This document shows, in pieces, positions 62,601-64,000 of a stretch of 64,000 nucleotides of DNA (position 1 is the first letter of the stretch; every line of letters begins with the position of its first letter). The stretch covers positions 43,343,558-43,407,557 of the forward strand of contig CM049310.1 in NCBI GenBank assembly GCA_026874595.1, read 5' to 3'. Both the position numbers and the translations under genes were made by a program. The notes under the pieces are model-generated. The model searched no databases, was not told the origin of the DNA, and saw only the letters and a list, made by a program, of their open reading frames with translations. The DNA comes from Sipunculus nudus. Its lineage: Eukaryota; Annelida; Sipuncula; Golfingiida; Sipunculidae.

Positions 62601-63398
62601 AAGAATGCAGGCATTGCTGTGTACAATGACCCTGTTACAAGATACTAGATCCAAACTGTTCTGGAGCGTTCACATAGCAATTAAGCAGAGGACATAATTG
62701 GATTCGCATTCAAAATGGTTTAAAACCATTCAAAATGTTTTGCAAAATGTTTTTGAAAAATAGATTGAAAATGCTTTGGATAACCACGTGTGAATGCTCA
62801 ATAATATACGCATTCAAAATGGTTTGAAACCGATTTGCATGTGTCGCCAAATGAAGGGGGCATAATTTGTAAGTCCTAAAATTGCACACTGTAAACCCCC
62901 CAACACAGTTAAATGGTGGAACTGGGCCTTTTTAATTTTAATTTAAATCTTTTTTATGAGGTTGTCAGTAAAATGTAAGATAAGCAAATGTCACATTGCA
63001 ACATCACATATCTTTTTTCGAGGCCAAACAATATTGGACTTGCCATTCAGTGTCACATCTAGTTCCTCTGTTTATACTCAACAATAGTTAGAGTGAATGC
63101 TGGACCCACCACTATCATCTCTCTTTCGTTGAGGCAGCTTCTAGGACATCACTCTGTCCTAGATCCAGCCAGAGCCATGAGACCCCATTCTCTTCTTCTT
63201 CAGATCAGTTACAGAAACATTCAATTAATACTACCTTTATTAAAAGTATTTGTAGTCACTAAGAAGCATTTGTTTTAGTATATTAACCTCTCTCTTTTCT
63301 TTTCAGGTGTTTGGTAATATAGCATTGAAGTCAAGCACTGATATCAACAGACACAATAACTTTAGAACCTTCTTTATGGCCCTGCTGGTTTTGTTCAG
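4284..63398 (+). CDS. Cav2: Cav2-type voltage-gated calcium channel alpha-1 subunit, partial, spliced over the whole window
   Basis: The exons listed separately below join in one consistent reading frame. They give a protein running from IIS3 to the IVS5-pore loop of a four-domain calcium channel in the plasma membrane. Cav2 channels open on depolarisation and admit calcium that triggers transmitter release. Sequence seen: selectivity-filter motifs TGEDW (domain II) and TGEGW (domain III), each giving one glutamate of the expected EEEE ring; S4 helices with regularly spaced Arg/Lys in II, III and IV; IIIS6 ending in [11 protein letters not shown]. The II-III linker is short and acidic, as in invertebrate Cav2, with no vertebrate-type synprint region visible. 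Three exon positions are duplicated as alternatives. The gene starts before and ends after the window. Subtype assignment rests on remembered Cav2 family features, not a search. Confidence 0.95.
4397..7617. other. Intron between alternative IIS3-S4 exons
   Basis: 3.2 kb separates versions a and b, so the two are not kept apart by an intron that is too short. AT-rich with a C run near 6507-6518. I saw no further exon copy or repeat family. Confidence 0.7.
7618..7730 (+). CDS. Cav2: Cav2 exon, IIS3-S4, alternative version b
   Basis: 113 nt, phase 0 in and phase 2 out, identical in length to the exon at 4284. It encodes [11 protein letters not shown], loop VETMKDTD, then S4 [14 protein letters not shown] plus a split Arg. 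Splice sites: acceptor tactatgcag, donor aag|gtgagg. The S4 helix is unchanged from version a; only the end of S3 and the extracellular S3-S4 loop differ, by about three charge units (-2 here, +1 there). In voltage-gated channels this loop tunes activation voltage and kinetics and is a binding site for gating-modifier peptides. Expression of both versions is inferred from intact frames and splice sites. Confidence 0.93.
7731..9016. other. Intron, nothing recognised
   Basis: AT-rich, simple sequence only. Confidence 0.7.
9017..9148 (+). CDS. Cav2: Cav2 exon, II S4-S5 linker and IIS5
   Basis: 132 nt. The first base completes the Arg codon split from either S3-S4 exon, and 43 codons follow. Residues 1-17 ([17 protein letters not shown]) form the S4-S5 linker. 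Residues 18-40 are the hydrophobic IIS5 helix ending [10 protein letters not shown]. The acceptor is gataatcag. The donor is gtaagt at 9149, which leaves 'ca' of a Gln codon completed at 10148. Strong Cav2-like sequence with no frame breaks. Confidence 0.95.
9149..10147. other. Intron with one dispersed repeat copy
   Basis: Holds the minus-oriented dispersed repeat at about 9520-9855; otherwise no structure seen. Confidence 0.7.
9520..9855 (-). repeat. Unclassified dispersed repeat, copy 1
   Basis: Its reverse complement reads tttaaactttggcaatacat, gtccccttt, ctctccacagg, ggtttatttct, tctcccagtttctcaaaaac and aatgtcacaggtcc. The same blocks in the same order occur in forward orientation at about 22300-22530 and partly at 29795-29950. 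Class not recognised. Confidence 0.6.
10148..10220 (+). CDS. Cav2: Cav2 exon, domain II outer pore loop (turret)
   Basis: 73 nt: one base completing Gln, then 24 codons, [16 protein letters not shown] followed by TALLTVFQ. This is the extracellular segment between IIS5 and the pore helix, and the start of the pore helix. The acceptor is gtgacacag; the donor gtgagt is of the major (U2) class. It ends in phase 0, just before the residues ILTGEDW supplied by either alternative pore exon (11895 or 12663). Confidence 0.94.
10221..11894. other. Intron with homopolymer tracts
   Basis: Contains a G-rich stretch near 10766-10797, a T run joined to a G run near 11018-11042, and a run of short ggttttggggttgtgt-like repeats at about 11763-11870 just before the pore exon a acceptor. 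Confidence 0.7.
11895..12015 (+). CDS. Cav2: Cav2 exon, domain II selectivity filter and start of IIS6, alternative a
   Basis: 121 nt, phase 0 in and phase 1 out, 40 codons. It begins [14 protein letters not shown], carrying the filter glutamate of domain II, continues [12 protein letters not shown] in the filter-S6 loop, and enters IIS6 ([14 protein letters not shown]). The acceptor ttctctgctttttaag is a normal U2-type pyrimidine-rich site. The donor is GTATCCTTTC, a full match to the U12-type consensus RTATCCTTT. The leftover 't' joins 'ac' at 18136 to give Tyr of GNYTLLN, which fixes this boundary. It is one codon longer than the alternative at 12663. Splicing into that exon would put a stop (tga) nine codons in. 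Confidence 0.92.
12016..12025 (+). promoter_or_regulatory. U12-type 5' splice site of pore exon a
   Basis: GTATCCTTTC directly follows the coding end of the exon at 11895. It fits the minor-spliceosome 5' consensus (GTATCCTTT), not the major GTRAGT consensus. The boundary is fixed by the reading frame into 18136. Confidence 0.88.
12016..12662. other. Intron between the two pore exons
   Basis: 647 nt. Begins with a U12 donor and ends with a U2-like acceptor, so it should not be excisable as a unit. Contains a 20-bp tandem duplication (atcattgaaagcagctcaaa) at about 12389-12428. Confidence 0.75.
12663..12780 (+). CDS. Cav2: Cav2 exon, domain II selectivity filter and start of IIS6, alternative b
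   Basis: 118 nt, phase 0 in and phase 1 out, 39 codons. The filter segment [14 protein letters not shown] is identical to version a; then [11 protein letters not shown], and IIS6 starts [14 protein letters not shown]. The acceptor is gaattgtgttcag (U2-like). The donor is GTATCCTTGT, again U12-type. Both versions keep the calcium-selective glutamate, so they should differ in the outer-vestibule loop and the top of S6, not in basic ion selectivity. This version looks more like the standard Cav2 loop; version a has an unusual glycine run. Confidence 0.93.
12781..12790 (+). promoter_or_regulatory. U12-type 5' splice site of pore exon b
   Basis: GTATCCTTGT follows the coding end of the exon at 12663. 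It shares the GTATCCTT core with the site at 12016, showing that the minor-class donor was duplicated together with the exon. Confidence 0.87.
13883..13934. repeat. TA microsatellite
   Basis: Nearly pure alternating TA run. Confidence 0.95.
16308..17340. mobile_element. Inverted-repeat element with internal 300-bp tandem triplication
   Basis: Starts agccctcagcccctaggctg and ends near ggctgagggcttttgtcagc, giving perfect 10-bp inverted ends GCCCTCAGCC/GGCTGAGGGC. A (GTCC)n run lies near 16352-16370. Inside, the block starting cttgtgagcgggatatct occurs at 16390, 16691 and 16995, about 300 bp apart, each with 'aaatctcggtcaagttcgaa' and 'ggtgaccttgacct'. No coding capacity; non-autonomous. Confidence 0.7.
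18118..18135 (+). promoter_or_regulatory. U12-type branch site and 3' splice site before IIS6 exon
   Basis: ACCCTTAACT followed by aagatcag: the CCTTAAC core matches the U12 branch consensus TTCCTTRAC. The likely branch adenosine (18124-18125) lies 10-11 nt before the acceptor AG at 18135, within the narrow spacing typical of minor introns. There is no pyrimidine tract between branch and AG, as expected for U12 introns. Confidence 0.88.
18136..18236 (+). CDS. Cav2: Cav2 exon, rest of IIS6 and start of II-III linker
   Basis: 101 nt: 'ac' completes Tyr, then 33 codons [20 protein letters not shown] followed by [13 protein letters not shown]. The first part is the inner half of IIS6, which lines the gate. 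[11 protein letters not shown] is highly characteristic of high-voltage-activated calcium channels. The acidic tail starts the cytoplasmic II-III linker. It ends in phase 0 with donor gtgatt. Confidence 0.95.
18237..18800. other. Intron with nuclear-receptor-like half sites
   Basis: tgaccttgacctg at 18578 and ttgaccttgacctt at 18597 read TCAAGGTCA on the other strand. Otherwise unremarkable. Confidence 0.6.
18801..18848 (+). CDS. Cav2: Cav2 candidate 48-nt cassette exon in II-III linker
   Basis: A pyrimidine-rich acceptor ending ttaattctcag is followed by 16 codons [16 protein letters not shown] and a weak donor (cag|gtcaaa). It is phase 0 at both ends, so it can be included or skipped without harm. 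Its start (KEEL) resembles the start of the next exon (QKEELQKE), suggesting local duplication or shared linker character. The weak donor suggests optional use. The alternative is that it is a chance open stretch between plausible sites. Confidence 0.6.
18849..21022. other. Intron, AT-rich, nothing recognised
   Basis: No exon-like or repeat structure beyond homopolymer tracts. Confidence 0.65.
21023..21150 (+). CDS. Cav2: Cav2 exon, II-III linker
   Basis: 128 nt, 42 codons plus two bases. It encodes [20 protein letters not shown], then [22 protein letters not shown]: a charged, possibly helical start and a proline-rich CPPSP patch. The acceptor is a tandem tatAGCAG, so splicing can start at 21023 or 21026 and include or omit one Gln. 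The donor is gtaagt at 21151. The linker is cytoplasmic and poorly conserved in the family, so this call rests on frame, splice sites and position. Confidence 0.85.
21385..21550. repeat. 41-bp tandem repeat, four copies
   Basis: catacttta recurs at 21400, 21441, 21482 and 21523, exactly 41 bp apart, with 'ttgtggatttcatttattta' between. Confidence 0.85.
22300..22530 (+). repeat. Unclassified dispersed repeat, copy 2
   Basis: Same ordered blocks as the minus-strand copy at 9520-9855 (ccaccttaaacgttgccc, cacgtcccctt, tttatttctcccagtttctc, gatgtcacaggtca). Confidence 0.6.
24165..24690. repeat. 44-bp minisatellite ending at an exon acceptor
   Basis: gtttccatggtgtcatgctg recurs at 24561, 24605 and 24649, 44 bp apart, with 'attctaaagcttgga'; more degenerate units extend back to about 24165. 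The last unit runs straight into the acceptor of the exon at 24697. Confidence 0.8.
24697..24848 (+). CDS. Cav2: Cav2 exon, II-III linker, with two possible acceptors
   Basis: From 24697 the first base completes Phe, then [20 protein letters not shown] and [21 protein letters not shown] follow, ending in DSMDISDT plus one base. Two acceptors lie 12 nt apart, cttgacag (24697) and tctttcag (24709). Both keep the frame, the second removing four residues (ISFS). The donor is gttgtt, weak. The [12 protein letters not shown] segment has the look of a conserved linear motif, but I do not recognise it. A 44-bp repeat array ends just before the acceptor. Confidence 0.85.
24849..27533. other. Intron dominated by a 36-bp minisatellite
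   Basis: The array occupies about 25735-27065; the rest is AT-rich without recognised features. Confidence 0.7.
25735..27065. repeat. 36-bp minisatellite with palindromic cores
   Basis: About 36-37 units of the form 'gaccatatggtctgctgata' plus 'gtattacataacccc'. The core is often one of two perfect 12-bp palindromes, GACCATATGGTC or GACTATATAGTC, and adjacent units tend to alternate. Since 36 is a multiple of three and the unit lacks stops on the minus strand, a 12-residue repeat frame appears there; this is not a gene. Confidence 0.92.
27534..27651 (+). CDS. Cav2: Cav2 exon, end of II-III linker
   Basis: 118 nt: 'ag' completes Glu, then 38 codons and two bases of Pro. The first half is Ser/Asp/Glu-rich ([17 protein letters not shown]). 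The second half, [18 protein letters not shown], is the strongly conserved Cav2 segment leading into domain III. The acceptor is cttgttgcag, the donor gtaagt. The total visible linker is short, with no recognisable synprint-like block. Confidence 0.93.
27652..28455. other. Intron, nothing recognised
   Basis: Only a short duplication (ataattatgtcagtctat) near 28129-28163. Confidence 0.65.
28456..28645 (+). CDS. Cav2: Cav2 exon, IIIS1 and IIIS2
   Basis: 190 nt: one base completing Pro, then 63 codons. It opens with [19 protein letters not shown]1 follows at about residues 12-34 ([19 protein letters not shown]), then a short external loop, and most of IIIS2 at about residues 46-63 ([17 protein letters not shown]). 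The glutamate of VEMILK is the conserved S2 countercharge for S4. The acceptor is tttcttgcag, the donor gtaagt. A very clear Cav2 match. Confidence 0.96.
28741..28979 (+). repeat. 54-bp tandem array of acceptor plus exon start (decoy splice sites)
   Basis: The junction tttacag|gtgattgaccttgga occurs at 28794, 28848 (AG lost: acatatg), 28902 and 28956, exactly 54 bp apart. Only the last copy is the true exon. Because 54 is a multiple of three, use of the earlier acceptors stays in frame but reaches a taa in the third copy ([10 protein letters not shown] then stop). Confidence 0.85.
28956..29062 (+). CDS. Cav2: Cav2 exon, IIIS3
   Basis: 107 nt, phase 0 in and phase 2 out. It encodes [19 protein letters not shown], then [16 protein letters not shown], which gives the S2-S3 turn and the IIIS3 helix with the conserved Asp (LDA) of the voltage sensor. 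The acceptor is ctgtttacag, the donor gtaagt. The true start is chosen because only this copy continues into [11 protein letters not shown]; three imperfect upstream copies of the acceptor and the first codons precede it at 54-bp spacing. Confidence 0.95.
29063..29611. other. Intron, nothing recognised
   Basis: AT-rich, no repeat or exon copy seen. Confidence 0.65.
29612..29714 (+). CDS. Cav2: Cav2 exon, IIIS4 voltage sensor
   Basis: 103 nt: one base completing Gln, then 34 codons. After a short loop ([10 protein letters not shown]) comes [20 protein letters not shown], an S4 helix with Lys/Arg every third position, then PKLK. The acceptor is ttctcctacag, the donor gtatgt. The external S3-S4 loop is short. 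Confidence 0.95.
29715..30653. other. Intron with a dispersed repeat fragment
   Basis: Carries copy 3 of the dispersed repeat at about 29795-29950. Confidence 0.65.
29795..29950 (+). repeat. Unclassified dispersed repeat, copy 3 (partial)
   Basis: Shares aacgttgc, catcccct, attctctctgtagaaagatt and ccagtttctcaaaaacactcat with the copies at 9520 and 22300, in the same order. Confidence 0.55.
30654..30814 (+). CDS. Cav2: Cav2 exon, III S4-S5 linker, IIIS5 and start of pore turret
   Basis: 161 nt, phase 0 in and phase 2 out. It encodes [37 protein letters not shown] and [16 protein letters not shown]. Residues 1-13 are the S4-S5 linker and about 14-36 are IIIS5. The rest starts the extracellular turret with paired cysteines typical of this loop. 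The acceptor is attatgttgcag, the donor gtaagt. Confidence 0.95.
30815..31429. other. Intron, nothing recognised
   Basis: AT-rich. Confidence 0.65.
31430..31576 (+). CDS. Cav2: Cav2 exon, domain III turret and selectivity filter
   Basis: 147 nt: one base completing Gln, 48 codons and two bases of Ala. The acidic/aromatic turret [17 protein letters not shown] is followed by [20 protein letters not shown] (pore helix) and GEGWP, which supplies the domain III filter glutamate. The acceptor is ctttccacag, the donor gtaagt. Confidence 0.95.
31577..32240. other. Intron, nothing recognised
   Basis: AT-rich. Confidence 0.65.
32241..32442 (+). CDS. Cav2: Cav2 exon, IIIS6 and start of III-IV linker
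   Basis: 202 nt: one base completing Ala, then 67 codons. The post-filter loop [20 protein letters not shown] is followed by IIIS6 ([19 protein letters not shown]), then [20 protein letters not shown] and KNQ, the start of the cytoplasmic III-IV linker. The acceptor is ctgtgctgcag, the donor gtacgt, phase 0 out. An internal GTGAGA at 32402 could act as a second donor, but use is unsupported. Confidence 0.95.
32443..32915. other. Intron, nothing recognised
   Basis: No repeat or exon copy seen. Confidence 0.65.
32916..33080 (+). CDS. Cav2: Cav2 exon, III-IV linker and IVS1
   Basis: 165 nt, 55 codons, phase 0 at both ends. The linker [20 protein letters not shown] is followed by [20 protein letters not shown] and IVS1 ([15 protein letters not shown]). 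The acceptor is tttcttacag, the donor gtaagc. It joins either IVS2 exon (36602 or 39873). A duplicated copy of its 3' end with another donor follows directly. Confidence 0.95.
33041..33137 (+). repeat. 48-bp tandem duplication of the IVS1 exon 3' end with a second donor
   Basis: The last ~40 nt of the exon plus its donor (33041-33086) is repeated at 33089-33137. The copy keeps an open frame continuous with the exon and a donor-like aag|gtacgc at 33132. Using that donor would add 17 codons, [17 protein letters not shown], a near copy of the preceding [13 protein letters not shown]. Confidence 0.8.
33081..36601. other. Intron after IVS1 exon
   Basis: Starts with the duplicated exon edge (33089-33137). 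A solo repeat end (cgctgagtgtcatgacccat) lies at about 35466-35485. No third IVS2 exon copy was found. Confidence 0.65.
36602..36712 (+). CDS. Cav2: Cav2 exon, IVS1-S2 loop and IVS2, alternative a
   Basis: 111 nt, 37 codons, phase 0 at both ends: [16 protein letters not shown], then [20 protein letters not shown] and R. The first part is the external loop; the second is IVS2 with the conserved countercharge Glu of IEC. The acceptor is gatgttacag, the donor gtaagc. Same position as the exon at 39873, with which it shares the pattern YLN/NLN-x-AFT-x-LF-x-IEC-x-LK. The loop is five residues shorter than in version b. Confidence 0.9.
36713..39872. other. Intron between alternative IVS2 exons
   Basis: 3.2 kb, half of it one dispersed repeat (37722-39375). 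ORFs at 36746-37248 have no recognisable content. Confidence 0.65.
37722..39375 (+). repeat. Dispersed repeat, TTAGCTCAGCTGACTATAAG family, near-complete copy
   Basis: Begins ttagctcagctgactataag, with 'gagctatagagatggtcctt', and ends cagctgagctccatgaccca. The ends are partly inverted (CTCAGCTG/CAGCTGAG). Shared internal blocks (cacttcaagactgcctaata, gggccc.aacataatgca) occur in the copies at 57890-61752. No protein frame. The family seems non-coding and multi-copy. Confidence 0.75.
39873..39998 (+). CDS. Cav2: Cav2 exon, IVS1-S2 loop and IVS2, alternative b
   Basis: 126 nt, 42 codons, phase 0 at both ends: [20 protein letters not shown], then [20 protein letters not shown] and PK. The acceptor is tttgtttctag. 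The donor is gtttgc, clearly weaker than that of version a, which suggests regulated use. The S1-S2 loop is longer, has a cysteine and is near neutral, against a net negative loop in version a. Because both exons are multiples of three, neither double inclusion nor double skipping would break the frame. Confidence 0.9.
40209..42270. repeat. 42-bp minisatellite with about 1-kb higher-order duplication
   Basis: Units of the form 'gtgtgcaaaatttctggatc', 'tgtgcctgccagaatatctt' repeat from about 40313 to 41215 and, more degenerate, from 41764 to 42270. The flank at 40209-40320 (aatattgaaaatgttt, atggccagtgatgattaaat) reappears at about 41222-41325, so a roughly 1-kb block was duplicated. The unit lacks stops in several frames on both strands, producing overlapping repetitive ORFs that are not genes. 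Confidence 0.9.
41365..41755. mobile_element. hAT-like MITE inserted in the minisatellite
   Basis: 391 bp with inverted ends TAGGGCTGAAA.../...TTTCAGCCCTA and an exact 8-bp target duplication, ACCAGAAT, at 41357-41364 and 41756-41763. Subterminal 'ggactcgagtac' motifs are also inverted. Ends and 8-bp duplication fit the hAT superfamily. No transposase, so non-autonomous. Confidence 0.88.
43855..44220 (+). repeat. Possible tRNA-derived SINE
   Basis: gcagttcgattcccagcatg contains GTTCGATTC, which fits a pol III B box. An A box is not clear upstream (ccaggggtaaaatgtatggc). The downstream segment has a bookkeeping of CCTGG-rich inverted pieces. Weak call. Confidence 0.3.
44801..44978. mobile_element. 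Small TA-flanked inverted-repeat element (MITE)
   Basis: Left end CAGTGGAACCTGT, right end ACAGGTTTCACTA, inverted with one mismatch; internal 'aagaccacc' and 'ggtggtctta' are also inverted. Flanked by TA on both sides, as in Tc1/mariner-type insertions. Confidence 0.65.
46366..46449 (+). CDS. Cav2: Cav2 exon, IVS3
   Basis: 84 nt, 28 codons, phase 0 at both ends: [20 protein letters not shown], then DVLVTEFK. This is the S2-S3 turn and IVS3, with the conserved Asp of FDF. The acceptor is ttctttttcag, the donor gtaggc. It follows either IVS2 exon and leads to the IVS3-S4 loop. Confidence 0.95.
47582..47647. repeat. TA microsatellite
   Basis: More than 30 TA units. Confidence 0.97.
51010..51072 (+). 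CDS. Cav2: Candidate 63-nt cassette exon in the IVS3-S4 external loop
   Basis: A good acceptor (ccctgtctttataccag) precedes 21 open codons, [20 protein letters not shown] and a final Gly, followed by gtagga. Phase 0 at both ends fits exactly between TEFK (46449) and SKFISLGF (54539). It is hydrophilic, as expected for an external loop, and less AT-rich than its surroundings. In vertebrate Cav2 genes the same loop carries an optional tiny exon (the NP insert), so the position is a known site of regulated insertion. I cannot confirm it from homology. Confidence 0.5.
54539..54655 (+). CDS. Cav2: Cav2 exon, IVS4 voltage sensor and S4-S5 linker
   Basis: 117 nt, 39 codons, phase 0 at both ends: [20 protein letters not shown], then [19 protein letters not shown]. 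This is the signature Cav2 IVS4 with six or more basic residues, plus the S4-S5 linker. The acceptor is tcttgtacag and the donor gtaagt. The exon start agtaag itself resembles a donor, but the frame fixes the boundary at 54539. Confidence 0.96.
56340..56720. repeat. Degraded relic of the 5' fold-back repeat family
   Basis: gtggtttgaagtatttgcct, gaattttacatgtccataca and cacaagactgatggcggcacct parallel the units at 195-280 (gtggtttgacatatctgcct, aaaattttgcaagtttatac, ggtggcgccacct) with many changes. Confidence 0.55.
57236..57515 (+). repeat. T-rich 23-25-bp tandem array
   Basis: About 12 units of 'cttgtaagattttatacttt' plus a T run. Each unit has a GTAAGA preceded by TT. Confidence 0.88.
57890..61752 (+). 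repeat. Nested or tandem copies of the TTAGCTCAGCTGACTATAAG family
   Basis: Starts at 57890 and again at 59168 (tagctcagctgactataagt), the second with a long CCGT run (59216-59254). Internal blocks cacttcaggactgcctaata, tgggcccaaacataatgca and tttttccagtaatatt repeat in both. A third partial start appears near 59935. Ends cagctgagcgtcgtgaccca near 61737, and a second end motif follows at 61918-61945. Confidence 0.75.
62424..62489 (+). CDS. Cav2: Cav2 exon, IVS5
   Basis: 66 nt, 22 codons, phase 0 at both ends: [20 protein letters not shown] then MQ. This is the IVS5 helix. The acceptor has a long T run (gttttttttttcag), the donor is gtaagt. The Trp of FFIWAIIG sits where the family usually has Tyr. 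Confidence 0.95.
62490..63306. other. Intron with a possible small inverted-repeat element
   Basis: gagcgttcacat near 62663 and tgtgaatgctc near 62790 are inverted and bracket about 135 bp containing repeated 'ttcaaaatggttt'. Perhaps a MITE; no clear target duplication. Confidence 0.4.
63307..63398 (+). CDS. Cav2: Cav2 exon, domain IV turret and start of pore helix
   Basis: 92 nt, 30 codons plus two bases of Arg or Ser: [20 protein letters not shown], then [10 protein letters not shown]. It stops just before the domain IV filter (expected ATGEAW), which must lie beyond the window. The acceptor is tctcttttcttttcag, the donor gtaagt. Last exon seen. Confidence 0.94.
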
Positions 63399-64000
63399 GT
63401 AAGTCACACCTCTGTGATGGCATTGGTAATTGTGACTCAGCACCAGTCAATCATCAGTCCGCTTGTCCATAAACTTTCATGATTAACGCGGTTTTGAAAA
63501 AACATAAATCCACTTAATATTGACATGATTGATCTGTGTATTTTAAGGTAAGTATATATCAGAAAAAAATTCATATTCACTAAATATAAAATTGAATAAC
63601 ATCATCTTATAGGTCATGAAGCAATGTGATTTTTAAACTTTTTAAATTTTTAAAAATTTTCTTCAAAAAGTATGTAAATATGGCCTTTAAATTAAGGTTT
63701 ACCTTACCTTATGTGTTTTGGTCAAATGAGTGATTTTCTGGTTGTCAGGTGAAAATTTTTTTTTTATTTTTAGCTCAGCTGACTAAAAGTCCAACCATCC
63801 ATCCAGTTGTCTATTAACAGGGCACAAATCATAACCACTGGACTTAGAAACTTTTAACTGAACGTCAGAGGTCAATTGAAAATCTCCTGGGACACTTATT
63901 AAGTCACTGTGACCTCTATTCTCTGAGTTTTAAGGCCTGTTTGTGCACCCCAGAATAATTAAAAAATTGACACAAAAGCTCCAGTATGTCATTAACTCAA
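63399..64000. other. Start of next intron, with a repeat copy
   Basis: From 63771 a TTAGCTCAGCTGACTAAAAG-type copy begins and runs off the window; 'aacagggcacaaatcataac' links it to the block at 570-600. Confidence 0.7.

Overview
The window is AT-rich eukaryotic DNA holding the middle part of one large, intron-rich gene on the plus strand. The gene encodes the pore-forming alpha-1 subunit of a presynaptic-type (Cav2, N/P/Q-like) voltage-gated calcium channel. The exons run in order from the S3-S4 region of domain II (4284) to the extracellular loop after S5 of domain IV (63398). The 5' part (domain I, I-II linker, IIS1-S2) and the 3' part (domain IV pore, IVS6, C-terminus) lie outside. The protein matches Cav2 rather than Cav1 or Cav3: GEDW and GEGW selectivity motifs, a II-III linker ending in [15 protein letters not shown]1 with [12 protein letters not shown], and IVS4 with [15 protein letters not shown]. 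The dispersed repeats (TTAGCTCAGCTGACTATAAG families with CCGT runs) and the channel sequence suggest a lophotrochozoan, probably a mollusc, perhaps a bivalve. That assignment is inference.

Layout. 1-2470 is a fold-back repeat in the upstream intron. 4284-18236 covers domain II, with two pairs of alternative exons: S3-S4 (4284-4396 or 7618-7730) and the pore loop (11895-12015 or 12663-12780). 18801-27651 covers a short II-III linker with an optional 48-nt exon. 28456-32442 covers domain III. 32916-63398 covers the III-IV linker and most of domain IV, with a third pair of alternative exons for IVS1-S2/S2 (36602-36712 or 39873-39998) and a possible cassette exon in the IVS3-S4 loop (51010-51072).

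The most notable system is the splicing architecture. Both domain II pore exons have an ordinary U2-type acceptor but a U12-type donor (GTATCCTT). Their shared downstream exon has a U12-type branch site (CCTTAAC, 10-11 nt before the AG). Joining the two pore exons to each other would need a U12 donor to pair with a U2 acceptor, which is disallowed, so exclusivity appears to be built into the splice sites. Two exon edges also carry local tandem duplications: a 54-bp period array of decoy acceptors before the IIIS3 exon, and a 48-bp duplicated 3' end of the IVS1 exon that keeps an open frame and a usable donor.

The remaining sequence is intron, with minisatellites (36-bp and 42-bp arrays), a hAT-like MITE with an 8-bp target duplication, other terminal-inverted-repeat elements, and nested dispersed repeats. 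I saw no second protein gene, no RNA gene and no CRISPR array.
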